Shown one piece after another: positions 11,519 through 21,621 of a stretch of 55,266 bases of DNA (the first letter of the stretch is position 1; each line of letters starts with the position of its first letter). The stretch comes from an uncultured Clostridia bacterium (lineage in GTDB: Bacteria; Bacillota; Clostridia; TANB77; CAG-508). The notes under the pieces were generated by a model. The model made no database searches, was not told the origin of the DNA, and worked only from the letters and a program-made list of their open reading frames with translations. A program made the position numbers and the translations under genes. The stretch is from assembly GCA_949746675.1 (NCBI GenBank), contig CATKDT010000058.1, positions 1 through 55,266 of the forward strand, in the 5' to 3' direction.

Positions 11519-13870
11519 ATGAAAGAAATTAAAAAGAAAGCAGTAGCATCAATGCTACTAGGAACAATGTGCTTATACTCAATGCCAGTATTAGCAAACA
11601 CTAAAGAAGAAACAGTTTATACAAAGCTAGATAACAACTCAAAAGTATATTCAAGTATAGTAAGCACAAAATTATCAAATGACAATAAAAGCGAATTACT
11701 TGAGGATATAACAGACTTATTAAATATAAAAAACACAAATGGAGATGAAGAATTTACAAGAGATGGAGACAAAATAATATGGAAATCTAAAGGAAAAAAC
11801 ATACAGTATCAAGGAGAGACTAATAAAGAAACACCAGTAACATGTAAGATAAAATACGAATTAAATGGAGAGGAAGTAACAGCCGAAAAAATTGTTGGAA
11901 AAAGTGGAAAGGTAAAAATCATAATAGAATATACTAACAACGAAAAACACACAGTAACAATTAATGGACAAAATTCAACAATGTACACACCATTTGTAGT
12001 AGTTACAGGAACGATAATCGACAAAAAGAATAACGAAAATATACAAATAACAAATGGAAAACTAATTGATAACGGAACAAAGACAGTAGCAATAGGAATA
12101 GCAATGCCAGGACTTCAAGAAAGCCTTAACTTATCAAAAGAAAAAGCAGAAATTCCAAACTCAGTTATAATTGAGATGGATGCAAAAGAATTTGAAATGA
12201 ACAACATAATGTCATACATAACAGCAAAAGTCCTAGGTGAAAATGATTTAAATATGTTAGAAGACTTAGATAAAATATATAGTCAAGCAAATGAATTAAA
12301 AGAAGCAAGTAACATGTTAGTAGACGGAAGTAGAAATTTACGTGATGGAGCATATCAATTAAATAGCGGAATACATCAATTATCAAAAGAGTTAAACTCA
12401 AAAATATCCTTATATGAAAACGAAAGAAGCAAATATTCTACAAAAGATGACATAAAAGCACAAATTGTAAAAATATTAAATCAAGAATTAAAAACAATGA
12501 TGCCAGAACTTGAAAAACAAGCAGAACAAGAAGCAAGAAAAGTAGTACACGAAAATATAGAAGATCTTCAAGCTTCAACAATATCAACAACAAAACAATT
12601 AACTAGTGAAGCTATAAATGTAAAACTACAACAATTAGAAAATGGAGAGCCAGTTGTGCCAGAAAATGTTGAAAAAGCACTAGAAAAGGATATACAAATA
12701 ATAATAAACAATATGCTTGATACAGAAGAAATTCAAACATTAGAAACAGCAATAAAAACAATAGTACTAAACGATATCCAAAATATTTTAAACAGTAAAA
12801 TGAGTGAAATAAAGACAACTACTAATAATGTAAAAACACAAGCAGAATTAGATCCAATGAAATTATTAACAACACAAGAGCAAGCGGAAGTAGAAAAAAT
12901 GGCACAAGCGATGGTACTAGGAATAATTGAAAATTATTATAAAAATGAAATAATATCAGGACAAATCACAGAAGAACAAGCAAAGCAAATAGCATACAAC
13001 GATGCTCTAGCAAATGTAAAAAAACTAATATCAAGCACAGCAGTTGGAACAATAAGTAGCGTTGAAAACGAAATAGATAAAAAAGTATCAGAGGCAATGA
13101 CAGAGATTAGCACAAGCTTAGCATCAAATAAAGAATTAAACACAGCAATTATACAATATGCAAACAAAATTGCATGTAAGATTAAAGCAAGTATGAGTGA
13201 AGCAGAACTTAACGCACTAAAAAAATCAATTGGGCAAAACCTATTAAAAAATATAAAAGAAACACTAGCAAATGATATAGAAATAAACGAATATGCACAA
13301 AAAGAATTATCAGGAACAATAGATGCAGTAGCTGATAAAACAGCAACGACACTTGCAGAACAATACACAGAAACACTAGCAACAGAAGTTGCGACAAACT
13401 TAGTAAAAGCACAACTAAGTGGAGAAAACATTGACAAAATATTAGAAATGGAACTTTCAAAATATGAAACAACTATATCTACAGTAGATAGTGGAATTGC
13501 AGAATTAAAGAAAGCTTTATCACAATTAACAAATGGAAGTACAGCACTTTCAAATGGAACGAATACGCTTTCAGAAGGTATGAAAAAATTCGATAATGAA
13601 GCAATATCAAAAATATATAATTTGGTATATGGAGACGTAAAAGACATAGAAGAGAGAGTAAAAGTATTAAAAGAATTAGCAGAACAATATAAAACATTTA
13701 CTAAGATAAATGATAAAGACAATGGAGAAGTTTCATTCATAACAATAATAGATAGTCTTAAAAAAGATGATGACGAAAAAGCAGTATCTAGTAACAATAA
13801 AACAAATGAAACAGTAGCAGATGAAAAGATAACAAACAATTCTTCAAAAGTTACAACATCAGGAGAATAA
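11519..13870 (+). CDS. Secreted heptad-repeat (xxxLxxG-like) protein, transporter partner
   Basis: A 783-aa exported protein. Residues 1-26 are a signal peptide (MKEIKKKAVASMLLGTMCLY, cleavage near LAN). An N-terminal beta-rich domain (about 30-230) is followed by a long helical region, flanked on each side by LxxG repeats (MLVDGSRNLRDGAYQLNSG near 270; LTNGSTALSNGTNTLSEG near 675) typical of proteins of the YhgE/Pip and MMPL-partner type. No C-terminal membrane anchor is visible, which is unusual for relatives. It starts 70 bases after the transporter gene with a strong GGAGG, so the two are co-transcribed. It is probably an extracytoplasmic accessory of the transporter, perhaps bridging membrane and wall; function is inferred. 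Confidence 0.8.
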   Translation: MKEIKKKAVASMLLGTMCLYSMPVLANTKEETVYTKLDNNSKVYSSIVSTKLSNDNKSELLEDITDLLNIKNTNGDEEFTRDGDKIIWKSKGKNIQYQGETNKETPVTCKIKYELNGEEVTAEKIVGKSGKVKIIIEYTNNEKHTVTINGQNSTMYTPFVVVTGTIIDKKNNENIQITNGKLIDNGTKTVAIGIAMPGLQESLNLSKEKAEIPNSVIIEMDAKEFEMNNIMSYITAKVLGENDLNMLEDLDKIYSQANELKEASNMLVDGSRNLRDGAYQLNSGIHQLSKELNSKISLYENERSKYSTKDDIKAQIVKILNQELKTMMPELEKQAEQEARKVVHENIEDLQASTISTTKQLTSEAINVKLQQLENGEPVVPENVEKALEKDIQIIINNMLDTEEIQTLETAIKTIVLNDIQNILNSKMSEIKTTTNNVKTQAELDPMKLLTTQEQAEVEKMAQAMVLGIIENYYKNEIISGQITEEQAKQIAYNDALANVKKLISSTAVGTISSVENEIDKKVSEAMTEISTSLASNKELNTAIIQYANKIACKIKASMSEAELNALKKSIGQNLLKNIKETLANDIEINEYAQKELSGTIDAVADKTATTLAEQYTETLATEVATNLVKAQLSGENIDKILEMELSKYETTISTVDSGIAELKKALSQLTNGSTALSNGTNTLSEGMKKFDNEAISKIYNLVYGDVKDIEERVKVLKELAEQYKTFTKINDKDNGEVSFITIIDSLKKDDDEKAVSSNNKTNETVADEKITNNSSKVTTSGE

Positions 13871-13954
13871 TAATTAGTCTAAATTTAGAATAAAGATTTA
13901 ATAAAAGCATTGTTAAATATTATCGATACTTTATAGTTTACATAATAAAGAAAC

Positions 13955-13983
13955 TTGATTTTTTTACTATAAAATGGTATAAT
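13955..13983 (+). promoter_or_regulatory. Promoter of the 14022 gene
   Basis: TTGATT (13955-13960), 17 bases, TATAAT (13978-13983). Near-copy of the promoter at 7971-7999, including the T-run after the -35 and the ACTATAAAATGG-like spacer. Confidence 0.75.
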
Positions 13984-14021
13984 ACGATTACCAAAAAATT
14001 TTTTTACGAGGTGCTTACATT

Positions 14022-14399
14022 ATGAAAAACTGCAAGAAAATCGACAAAAAGGTCAACCGTGTTATCGACAGCATTTTCTATGCCCTTCTCGACCAGAACG
14101 ACATTTTGTATGTGAACACTTTTCATGTTCTGGACGGAGCCCAGCGGCATCTGAAAAACTACTGGATGGTATACTGGTTCCTACTCGGCAAAATTTTCGC
14201 GATTGCGATGTTTGTCACTGGCATCCACTTTGTGGTTGCCCATTTCAACAAGGTGCTCCCGTTTGGCATTGTAAGCGAGAACATGGGCTTGTGGTTCATT
14301 TGGGCCTACACTGGCTGGTTTATTGGAAGCTACATGGCCGTCTATGGGATCATGAAGCTCTTCGAGTGCACAATCGACAAATGGTTGGAAACACTGTAA
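14022..14399 (+). CDS. Small membrane protein of foreign base composition
   Basis: I do not recognise this 125-aa protein. It has a basic, soluble N-terminal 45 residues, then two hydrophobic segments (about 52-77 and 91-115) joined by a short loop, and ends with a short charged tail. The gene is much richer in G+C than its neighbours, uses CTC, GTC, TTC and GGC freely, and includes an in-frame CGG at about 14144. ATG at 14022 follows the weak site ACGAGG. It has its own promoter and a downstream hairpin, so it is a self-contained unit like the gene at 8033. A two-helix membrane protein could be an immunity or holin-like factor, but nothing in the sequence proves this. Confidence 0.75.
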   Translation: MKNCKKIDKKVNRVIDSIFYALLDQNDILYVNTFHVLDGAQRHLKNYWMVYWFLLGKIFAIAMFVTGIHFVVAHFNKVLPFGIVSENMGLWFIWAYTGWFIGSYMAVYGIMKLFECTIDKWLETL

Positions 14400-14403
14400 C
14401 GAG

Positions 14404-14428
14404 GAGGGTCGCTAAGGCGACCCTCTTT
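14404..14428 (+). terminator. Terminator of the 14022 gene
   Basis: Perfect 9-bp stem GAGGGTCGC with GCGACCCTC and a TAAG loop, five bases after the stop codon, followed by TTT only. The GC-rich stem fits the foreign island rather than the host. Confidence 0.7.
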
Positions 14429-14486
14429 CGTGCACTTAGATATTATAAAATGCATAGCTAAAGGATAATTACCTTCCGCCATACTC

Positions 14487-14515
14487 TTGCTATATTCAGC
14501 AAAATGTGTTATAAT
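14487..14515 (+). promoter_or_regulatory. Promoter of the gdpP operon
   Basis: TTGCTA (14487-14492), 17 bases, TATAAT (14510-14515), 26 bases before the gdpP start codon. Confidence 0.65.
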
Positions 14516-14541
14516 CATAACTGTAATAAAAAGGGGGTATT

Positions 14542-16557
14542 ATGCCGAATAGAAACATATTAAACTTAGAACACTTTGCATCAAAAACAAAAATATATTT
14601 ATTAATAATAGCAATACTATTAGTTGCACTATGTATATTTGAAGTAAAATTAATTCCATTAGCAATATTTATATATACATTAGTAATCATATACACGGTA
14701 TGGGTATCAAAAGAAAGAAAATCAGAACTATCAGAGATATTACAAGACTTAACACTAGAAGTAAACCAAACGGCAAAAACAACACTAATACACTCACCAT
14801 TTCCACTAGCAATAATTGAAACAAGTGGAAATATAATATGGAAAAGCAAGCAATTTGTTAGTGAATTCGAAGATGTTAGAGAAAACAATACTCTAAATGA
14901 AATAATAAATAAAGTAAAAAATGAAATAGAAAACGCTGAAAACCAAGAAAAAGGAAGCGTAAATTATCAAACACTAATAAAAAATAAAAGTTATAGAATA
15001 GTAGGTTCATACATAAAATCAAAAAAAGGAAGAAAGCAAGAAAAAAATTATACAACAATTTTATACTTCATTGACGAAACATATATGAAAGAACTAGAAA
15101 AAAAAGTAGAAGACAACAATATATGCATTGGTATGATAATGATTGACAACTATGAAGAATTAAATCAAAGAGTGTCATTAGAAGAAAAAACTATACTAAT
15201 GGCGAAAATTGAGAAAAAAATATATGAATGGGCATCGAAATATAATGCACTAATATTAAAATCTGAAAGAGACACATTTCACTGTATTGTAGCATATAAT
15301 CAATTGAAAAAAATAATGGAAGATAAAGTAGCAATATTAGATGAAATAAAGAAGATAGAAGTATCAGATATATTGCAAATAACATTAAGCATGGCATTTT
15401 CAATAGATGGAGATACATATCTTGAAAAAAGCGAATCAGCAAAAACAGCTTTAGATATGGCTTTAGGACGTGGCGGAGACCAAGCAATTATAAAAATGAA
15501 TGGGAAATATGAATTCTTTGGTGGACGTACACAAGAAGTTGAAAAAAGAACTAAAGTAAAAGCAAGAGCAGTTGCACATGCCCTAAAAGAATTAATAGAA
15601 GATTCAGATAATGTATTAGTTATGGGACATTTAAACGGTGACATGGACTCGATTGGTTCAAGTATGGGAATATATCGTCTTGCAAAAACTTTAGGAAAAC
15701 CATCAAAAATAATAAATGAAACAACAGGAATAGGAATTGACAAATTCATAGAATCTGCCAAAGAAACAGAAGAATACACAGATGCTTTTGTAACAAGACA
15801 AGATTTAGAAACTATAATAACTGAAAAATCACTATTAGTAATAGTTGACACAAATAGAAGTACATATGTAGAAGTTCCAGAATTATTGGAAAAGGTAAAA
15901 AGAGTAGTAATAATAGACCACCATAGAAGAGGGGCAGACTTTATAGAAAATACACTTTTAACATTTCACGAAGTATATGCATCTTCAGCAGCAGAATTAG
16001 TAACAGAGATACTTCAATACTCAGCAGTAAACTTAGAACTTACAACAATAGAGATGGAAGCCTTATATGCAGGAATAATGCTTGATACAAAAGATTTTAC
16101 ATTTAAGACAGGTGTTAGAACATTTGAAGCAGCAGCATTTTTGCGTAAATGCGGTGTAGATATAATAAAAGTAAAAAAATGGTTCCAAAATGACTTATCA
16201 ACATACCAAGCTATATCAGACATTGTATCAAAGTCAGAAATAATGAATGATACAATTGCAATTTCAATATATGATAAAGAAGATGAAAATGCTAATATCA
16301 TAGCAGCAAAAGCAGCAGATGAACTACTTACAATTGGCGGAATTACTGCATCATTTGTACTAGGAAAGATAGACCAAAAGATTTATATAAGTGGACGTTC
16401 AATAGGTGATATAAATGTACAAGTTATACTTGAAAAGTTAGGCGGTGGAGGTCATATAACACTTGCAGGAGCTCAGCTTGAAGACATCACTATGGAAGAC
16501 GCAAAACAAGAATTAATAAACAGAATTAATGAGTATTTCTTTGAAGAAACAAACTAG
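14542..16557 (+). CDS. gdpP: Cyclic-di-AMP phosphodiesterase, DHH family
   Basis: A 671-aa membrane-bound GdpP/YybT protein that hydrolyses c-di-AMP. Two transmembrane helices (about residues 17-58) are followed by a PAS-like domain (about 80-190), a degenerate GGDEF domain (about 195-320) and a C-terminal DHH/DHHA1 phosphoesterase. The metal-binding motifs are intact: GHLNGDMDSIGSSMG (near 368), VIVDTNR (near 433), IIDHHRRG (near 456) and the DHHA1 motif GGGGH near 635. ATG at 14542 follows AGGGGG. It heads the conserved gdpP-rplI-dnaB group and controls the second messenger that governs potassium and wall homeostasis in Firmicutes. Confidence 0.95.
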   Translation: MPNRNILNLEHFASKTKIYLLIIAILLVALCIFEVKLIPLAIFIYTLVIIYTVWVSKERKSELSEILQDLTLEVNQTAKTTLIHSPFPLAIIETSGNIIWKSKQFVSEFEDVRENNTLNEIINKVKNEIENAENQEKGSVNYQTLIKNKSYRIVGSYIKSKKGRKQEKNYTTILYFIDETYMKELEKKVEDNNICIGMIMIDNYEELNQRVSLEEKTILMAKIEKKIYEWASKYNALILKSERDTFHCIVAYNQLKKIMEDKVAILDEIKKIEVSDILQITLSMAFSIDGDTYLEKSESAKTALDMALGRGGDQAIIKMNGKYEFFGGRTQEVEKRTKVKARAVAHALKELIEDSDNVLVMGHLNGDMDSIGSSMGIYRLAKTLGKPSKIINETTGIGIDKFIESAKETEEYTDAFVTRQDLETIITEKSLLVIVDTNRSTYVEVPELLEKVKRVVIIDHHRRGADFIENTLLTFHEVYASSAAELVTEILQYSAVNLELTTIEMEALYAGIMLDTKDFTFKTGVRTFEAAAFLRKCGVDIIKVKKWFQNDLSTYQAISDIVSKSEIMNDTIAISIYDKEDENANIIAAKAADELLTIGGITASFVLGKIDQKIYISGRSIGDINVQVILEKLGGGGHITLAGAQLEDITMEDAKQELINRINEYFFEETN

Positions 16558-16599
16558 ATTTGACAAAAATTAACTAATACTCTAGAAAGAGAGAACCAA

Positions 16600-17049
16600 A
16601 TGAAAGTAATTTTATTAGAAAATATAAAAGGCGTAGGAAAAAAAGATGAAATAATAAATGCAAATGATGGATATGCTAGAAACTTCTTAATTCCACAAAA
16701 AAAGGCAGTTGAAGCAAATAATGCAAACATGTCAAACTTAAAAGCAAAGCAAGACTCAAACGCCTTCAAAAAACAAGAAGACAAAAAGAAGGCAGAAGAA
16801 ATAAAAGAAAAACTTAGCAAATTAAATTTAAAAATACAAGTAAAAGCTGGAGAAAATGGAAAAATATTTGGTGGAGTAACAGCAAAGGAAATAGCTGAGC
16901 AACTTGAAAAACAACACAAAATTTTAATAGACAAAAGAAAGATAGATCTAAAAGAAACAATAAAAAACCTAGGAACAACTATTGTAGAAATTAAACTATT
17001 TGAGAGTGTTGTAGGAACTTTAAAAGTTAGTGTAGAGGGGTTAAAATAG
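16600..17049 (+). CDS. rplI: 50S ribosomal protein L9
   Basis: A 149-aa L9 protein with the standard two-domain shape. The N-terminal rRNA-binding domain is MKVILLENIKGVGKKDEIIN through GYARNFLIP, then comes a long connecting helix (about 40-75) and a C-terminal domain with KIFGGVT. It sits between gdpP (43-base gap) and dnaB (90-base gap), the usual Firmicute order. The ribosome site is weak (GAAAGAGAG), so translation may depend partly on coupling with gdpP. Confidence 0.97.
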   Translation: MKVILLENIKGVGKKDEIINANDGYARNFLIPQKKAVEANNANMSNLKAKQDSNAFKKQEDKKKAEEIKEKLSKLNLKIQVKAGENGKIFGGVTAKEIAEQLEKQHKILIDKRKIDLKETIKNLGTTIVEIKLFESVVGTLKVSVEGLK

Positions 17050-17139
17050 AAATAACATACATTACAAAGCAGATTGTAACTATTCAAAGAACACGATAAA
17101 TCATCTTAGATTCTATGAGTAGTGGAAGGAGTTATAACT

Positions 17140-18465
17140 ATGGAATTAAATAAAATTCCACCACATGACGAAGAAGCGGAACAAGCAGTATTAGGAAGTA
17201 TGTTAACAGACAAAGATGCAGTAGTCGTAGCAATGGAAGTTTTAAAAGATAGCGACTTTTATAGAGAAGACAACAAAACAATATATGAAGCAATATCAAA
17301 TCTATATGCAAAAGCAGAACCAATAGATTTAATTACAGTACAAGAAGAATTAGTATCTATAGGTAAATTAGATGCAGTAGGTGGATTTAACTATTTAATA
17401 TCACTCCCAGACAAGGTTCCGACAACTGCAAACGCCGAAAAATATATAAGAATAGTTGAAGAAAAATCGATATTAAGAACTTTAATAAAAACAGCAAACG
17501 AATTAATAGAACTTGGATATAGTCAAAACCAAGAGATAGAACAAATAATGGATGGAGCAGAAAAGAAAATTTTTGATATTATGCAAAAAAAATCGCAAAA
17601 AGGCTATTCTCCAATAAAAGATATCTTAATTGATTCCTTCACAGAATTACAAGAATTGTATAATAATAAACAACATATAACAGGAGTAGCAAGCGGATTT
17701 ATAGACCTAGATAATAAGACATTAGGATTTCATAAATCAGAATTAATACTAATAGCTGCAAGACCAGCAATGGGAAAAACAGCATTTGCACTAAACATAG
17801 CAACAAATGCGGCTTTAAAATACAATACACCAGTTGTAATATTCAGTCTAGAAATGTCGAAAAAGCAATGTGCAAACAGAATACTTTGTTCGCAAGCAAT
17901 GGTAGACAGTAACAAATTTGGAAAAGGAGACTTAAACGACGAAGAATGGTCAAAGCTTGCAGTAGCATCAGGAGAACTTTCAGAATCAGCAGGAATATTC
18001 ATAGACGACTCTGCTGAAACTAAAGTAGCGACAATTAGAGGAAAATGTCGAAAATTGAAACTAGAAAAAGACATAGGTTTAATTGTAATAGACTATTTAC
18101 AACTAATTCAAGGCAGTGGAAAAACTAATGGTCGTGAGCAAGAAATAGCCGAAATCAGTAGATCATTAAAGATATTGGCAAAAGAAATTGATGTTCCAGT
18201 AATTGCGTTATCACAGCTATCACGTTCACCAGAAGCAAGGCAAGACCATAGACCAATGCTGCAAGACTTACGTGAATCAGGTTCAATCGAGCAAGACGCA
18301 GACATGGTAATGTTTATATATAGAGACGATTACTATAATCCACAAGCAGAGCAGACCAATATAGCAGAAATAATAATAGCAAAAAACAGAAGCGGTCCAA
18401 TAGGAACTTCAAAACTACTATGGATGCCACAATATACTAAGTTTGAAAATGCTATGTTTGAGTAA
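17140..18465 (+). CDS. dnaB: Replicative DNA helicase
   Basis: A 441-aa hexameric helicase that unwinds DNA at the replication fork (the Firmicute DnaC/DnaB). The N-terminal domain (PPHDEEAEQAVLGSML) is followed by the RecA-like domain with Walker A ARPAMGKTAF near residue 207, Walker B LIVIDYLQL near 310, and the DLRESGSIEQDADMVMF block near 370. I placed the start at ATG 17140 behind AAGGAG; a GTG at 17122 would add six residues with no ribosome site. Downstream lies a large structured spacer before tilS. Confidence 0.97.
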   Translation: MELNKIPPHDEEAEQAVLGSMLTDKDAVVVAMEVLKDSDFYREDNKTIYEAISNLYAKAEPIDLITVQEELVSIGKLDAVGGFNYLISLPDKVPTTANAEKYIRIVEEKSILRTLIKTANELIELGYSQNQEIEQIMDGAEKKIFDIMQKKSQKGYSPIKDILIDSFTELQELYNNKQHITGVASGFIDLDNKTLGFHKSELILIAARPAMGKTAFALNIATNAALKYNTPVVIFSLEMSKKQCANRILCSQAMVDSNKFGKGDLNDEEWSKLAVASGELSESAGIFIDDSAETKVATIRGKCRKLKLEKDIGLIVIDYLQLIQGSGKTNGREQEIAEISRSLKILAKEIDVPVIALSQLSRSPEARQDHRPMLQDLRESGSIEQDADMVMFIYRDDYYNPQAEQTNIAEIIIAKNRSGPIGTSKLLWMPQYTKFENAMFE

Positions 18466-18467
18466 AA

Positions 18468-18588
18468 GTTTGAAAAATAAACGTCATCTTTCTTTGTCAA
18501 GCGTCGGACAAATAATCTTCGACGTACAAAAAGTACGCCTATAGTTATTTGCCTAGCTTTCCTAGAAATACTTGTTTCTTTTTCAAAC
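18468..18588 (+). repeat. Large imperfect hairpin between dnaB and tilS
   Basis: A 121-base structured spacer. GTTTGAAAAA (18468-18477) pairs perfectly with TTTTTCAAAC (18579-18588). Inside, CAAATAA (18509-18515) pairs with TTATTTG (18545-18551), and CGTAC pairs with GTACG around an AAAAA loop. It is less AT-rich than the surroundings. No terminal T run is present, so it is probably a dispersed repeat element or RNA processing site rather than a terminator. It resembles the spacer at 23893-23958 in build. Confidence 0.65.
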
Positions 18589-18612
18589 TGGTTTAAGAAA
18601 GGAAAACTATAA

Positions 18613-19623
18613 ATGGCACGAAGACTAGACCTTTTAGAACAGAAATTTTTGGACACAATTAAAGAAAATAATTTAATTGATGAAGGAGACGTAATAGTAG
18701 TTGGGGTCTCAGGAGGCCCTGATTCTATTACTCTTTTAACATGTCTAAATAAATACAAAGAAAAACTAAAATATTCAATAATAGTTGCACACATTAACCA
18801 CTTGATAAGAAAAGATTCCACAGAAGATGAACGATTTGTGGAAAATGCATGCAAAAAAATGAATATAAAGTTTTATGCAAAAAGAATAAATGTATTACAA
18901 ATTGCAAAAGAAACAAAAAGAGGAACAGAAGAAACTGGAAGAACTATAAGATATGATTTTTTTAATGAAATATTAGAAAAAGAACATGCAAATAAAATAG
19001 CAATAGCACATAATATGAACGATAATGCAGAAACAATGTTAATAAACTTAATTAGAGGAAGCGGTCTAAATGGTTTAGAAGGAATACAACCTAATGAATA
19101 TGAAAAATATATAAGACCATTAATAAATTGTTCAAGAGCAGAAATTGAAGGATATTGCGAGAAATATAAACTAAAACCTCGAATAGATTATACGAATAGT
19201 GAAAATATTTATACAAGAAATATAATAAGAAACAAGATTATCCCAGAACTCCAAGAAATAAATCCTAATATAATAAGAACATTATCAAGAACGTCAAAGA
19301 TTATAAAAGAAAATAATAGATATCTAAAAAAACAATCTCAAGAAATTTATGGAAAACTAGCCAAACTAGAAACAAAAAAAACAAGCTTTGACTTAAAAGA
19401 ATTTAACAAATTGGAAAGGACAATAAAAACTAATATAATATTACAAGCAATAGAAGAATTACAAGGAACACCACGAAACATTGAAAAAACAAACATTGAT
19501 GATATAATTAAATTAGCTAAAAGAAATGTTGGAAACAAATATATAAAGATTAACAAAAATCTAGAAGCTAAAATTCAAGATAAAAAATTACAATTGACAT
19601 TTTTAGAAAATTTAAAACAATAA
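18613..19623 (+). CDS. tilS: tRNA(Ile)-lysidine synthase
   Basis: A 336-aa PP-loop ATPase that converts C34 of the CAU-anticodon tRNA-Ile to lysidine so that it reads AUA. AUA is used heavily in this AT-rich genome. The PP-loop signature SGGPDS is at residues 33-38, followed by HINHLIRKDSTEDERFV and AIAHNMNDNAETMLINLIRGSGLNGL. It is shorter than the roughly 430-470 aa of E. coli or B. subtilis, and the C-terminal tRNA-binding domain appears reduced. ATG at 18613 follows GAAAGGA. In many Firmicutes tilS is followed by hpt and ftsH; here hpt is missing and a 192-base spacer leads to ftsH. Confidence 0.95.
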   Translation: MARRLDLLEQKFLDTIKENNLIDEGDVIVVGVSGGPDSITLLTCLNKYKEKLKYSIIVAHINHLIRKDSTEDERFVENACKKMNIKFYAKRINVLQIAKETKRGTEETGRTIRYDFFNEILEKEHANKIAIAHNMNDNAETMLINLIRGSGLNGLEGIQPNEYEKYIRPLINCSRAEIEGYCEKYKLKPRIDYTNSENIYTRNIIRNKIIPELQEINPNIIRTLSRTSKIIKENNRYLKKQSQEIYGKLAKLETKKTSFDLKEFNKLERTIKTNIILQAIEELQGTPRNIEKTNIDDIIKLAKRNVGNKYIKINKNLEAKIQDKKLQLTFLENLKQ

Positions 19624-19815
19624 CCGAATAAAGCAATTTGAAGTCGGAGCTAAAGAGTAAAAATTCACTAAAAATTTACAAAATTATTAGGCGAAACTAT
19701 TGCATAAAAGCATATTGTATGATAAGCTAAGATGTACACTTATATGAATTAGATTTCACAAAATAAAAAAGTACAAAAATGAAAAATTATATAAAAATAT
19801 TAAGGAGGAATAATT
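19624..19815 (+). other. tilS-ftsH spacer
   Basis: A 192-base AT-rich gap in which I see no gene, no clear promoter and no terminator. It occupies the position where hpt often lies. Confidence 0.4.
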
Positions 19816-21621
19816 TTGAAAAACGGTTTGAAAACATTAGCAGTATGGCTAATAATAGGTGTTATATTAATGTTCTTAATACCAGCAGTAATAAACAACT
19901 CAGGAAATAAACTAACATATTCAGAATTAATAGAAAGAATTGAAACAGGAGCAGTATCAGAAATATCAATAGAATATGGTGGAGAAACTGCAACAGTAAA
20001 ACTAAAAAATGATCAAAGCAAAAAAACAGTAAATATCCCAGATGTTGAAAACTTACTAGAAAATGTAAATAAATCAATGAAAGATAACTCAATAAAAGTA
20101 ACAATGGAAGACGAACCATTTTTATTAATAGTAACAAATATGCTAATACCAGCATCAACAATAATATTAATATTATTAATGTTAATGTTATTCTTAGGAG
20201 GAGGACAACGTCAGGGAAATGGAACAATGAGCTTTGGAAAAAGCAAAGCAAAGATGTTAAATAATACATCAAAACCAAAAGTAACATTCAATGACGTAGC
20301 AGGAATAGACGAAGAAAAAGAAGAATTACAAGAAATAGTAGAATTCTTAAAAAATCCTAAGAAGTTCACAGACATGGGAGCAAGGATACCAAAAGGAGTA
20401 CTACTTGTAGGACAACCAGGAACAGGTAAAACCTTACTTGCAAAGGCAGTTGCTGGAGAAGCAGGGGTACCATTCCTATTCATAAGTGGTTCAGATTTTG
20501 TTGAAATGTTTGTAGGTGTTGGTGCATCAAGAGTTAGAGATTTATTTGAAGAAGCAAAGAAGAATGCACCATCAATAATATTTATAGACGAGATTGATGC
20601 AGTAGGTCGTCAAAGAGGAGCAGGACTTGGTGGAGGACATGACGAGAGAGAGCAAACATTAAACCAAATGCTTGTTGAAATGGATGGATTTACGGCAAAC
20701 GAAGGTGTAATAGTAATAGCAGCAACAAATAGACCAGATGTACTTGACAAAGCTTTATTAAGACCAGGAAGATTTGACAGACAAATAGTAGTTCCAGCAC
20801 CAGACGTAAAAGCAAGAAACCAAATACTAGAAGTACATAGCAGAAAGAAAAAATTTGAAGCAGATGTTGATCTAAATGTAATAGCAAAAAATACATCAGG
20901 ATTTACAGGAGCAGACCTTGAAAACTTATTAAACGAAGCTGCACTATTAGCTGCAAGAAGAGACAAGCAAGCAATAGGACAACAGGAAATAGAAGAAGCT
21001 ATGGTAAAAGTAACAATGGGACCAGAAAAGAAAACAAGAGTAAGAACAGAAAAAGACAAACGTCTTACAGCATACCATGAAGGCGGTCATGCGGTAGTTA
21101 GCAAATTCCTACCAACACAAGATCCAGTTCATGAGATATCAATAATTCCAAGAGGAATGGCTGGTGGATATACAATGTATAGACCAACAGAAGATAAATC
21201 ATTTGTATTAAAAGAAGAAATGCTTGAAAACATAGTATCATTACTTGGTGGTAGAGCAGCAGAAGAATTAGTATTAGGAGATATATCAACAGGAGCAAGC
21301 AACGATATTGAACGTGCAACACAAATTGCAAAAGCAATGTGCACAAAATATGGAATGAGTGAAAAGATAGGAACAATTATGCTAGGATCATCACAAGATG
21401 AAGTATTTTTAGGAAGAGATTTCACTCAGGAAAAATCTTACTCAGAAGAAACAGCAGGAATAATTGACGAAGAAATAAAGAAAATCATTGACAATGCATA
21501 TGAACAAGCAAAACGCATATTAAGAGAAAATAGAGATAAACTTGATCAAGTAGCAGCTGTATTAATTGAAAGAGAAAAAATAACAGGTGAAGAATTTGAT
21601 GGAATATTCGAACAACAATAA
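19816..21621 (+). CDS. ftsH: ATP-dependent zinc metalloprotease FtsH
   Basis: A 601-aa membrane-anchored AAA+ protease that degrades misfolded and regulatory membrane proteins. Two transmembrane helices (about 7-25 and 108-130) flank an extracytoplasmic segment. The AAA domain carries Walker A GQPGTGKT (near 199; most relatives have GPPGTGKT), Walker [12 protein letters not shown] (near 255) and the second region of homology ending RPGRFDRQI. The zinc site is HEGGH near 421 rather than the usual HEAGH, still HExxH, with a downstream aspartate in [16 protein letters not shown] start at 19816 follows AAGGAGG by seven bases. It overlaps the downstream PBP gene by 23 bases. Confidence 0.97.
   Translation: MKNGLKTLAVWLIIGVILMFLIPAVINNSGNKLTYSELIERIETGAVSEISIEYGGETATVKLKNDQSKKTVNIPDVENLLENVNKSMKDNSIKVTMEDEPFLLIVTNMLIPASTIILILLMLMLFLGGGQRQGNGTMSFGKSKAKMLNNTSKPKVTFNDVAGIDEEKEELQEIVEFLKNPKKFTDMGARIPKGVLLVGQPGTGKTLLAKAVAGEAGVPFLFISGSDFVEMFVGVGASRVRDLFEEAKKNAPSIIFIDEIDAVGRQRGAGLGGGHDEREQTLNQMLVEMDGFTANEGVIVIAATNRPDVLDKALLRPGRFDRQIVVPAPDVKARNQILEVHSRKKKFEADVDLNVIAKNTSGFTGADLENLLNEAALLAARRDKQAIGQQEIEEAMVKVTMGPEKKTRVRTEKDKRLTAYHEGGHAVVSKFLPTQDPVHEISIIPRGMAGGYTMYRPTEDKSFVLKEEMLENIVSLLGGRAAEELVLGDISTGASNDIERATQIAKAMCTKYGMSEKIGTIMLGSSQDEVFLGRDFTQEKSYSEETAGIIDEEIKKIIDNAYEQAKRILRENRDKLDQVAAVLIEREKITGEEFDGIFEQQ

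Noticed and set aside
12937..13839. 300-codon minus-strand frame
   Set aside because: It is a shadow of the 11519-13870 gene, rich in Ser/Phe/Leu as expected from the complement of A-rich coding DNA.
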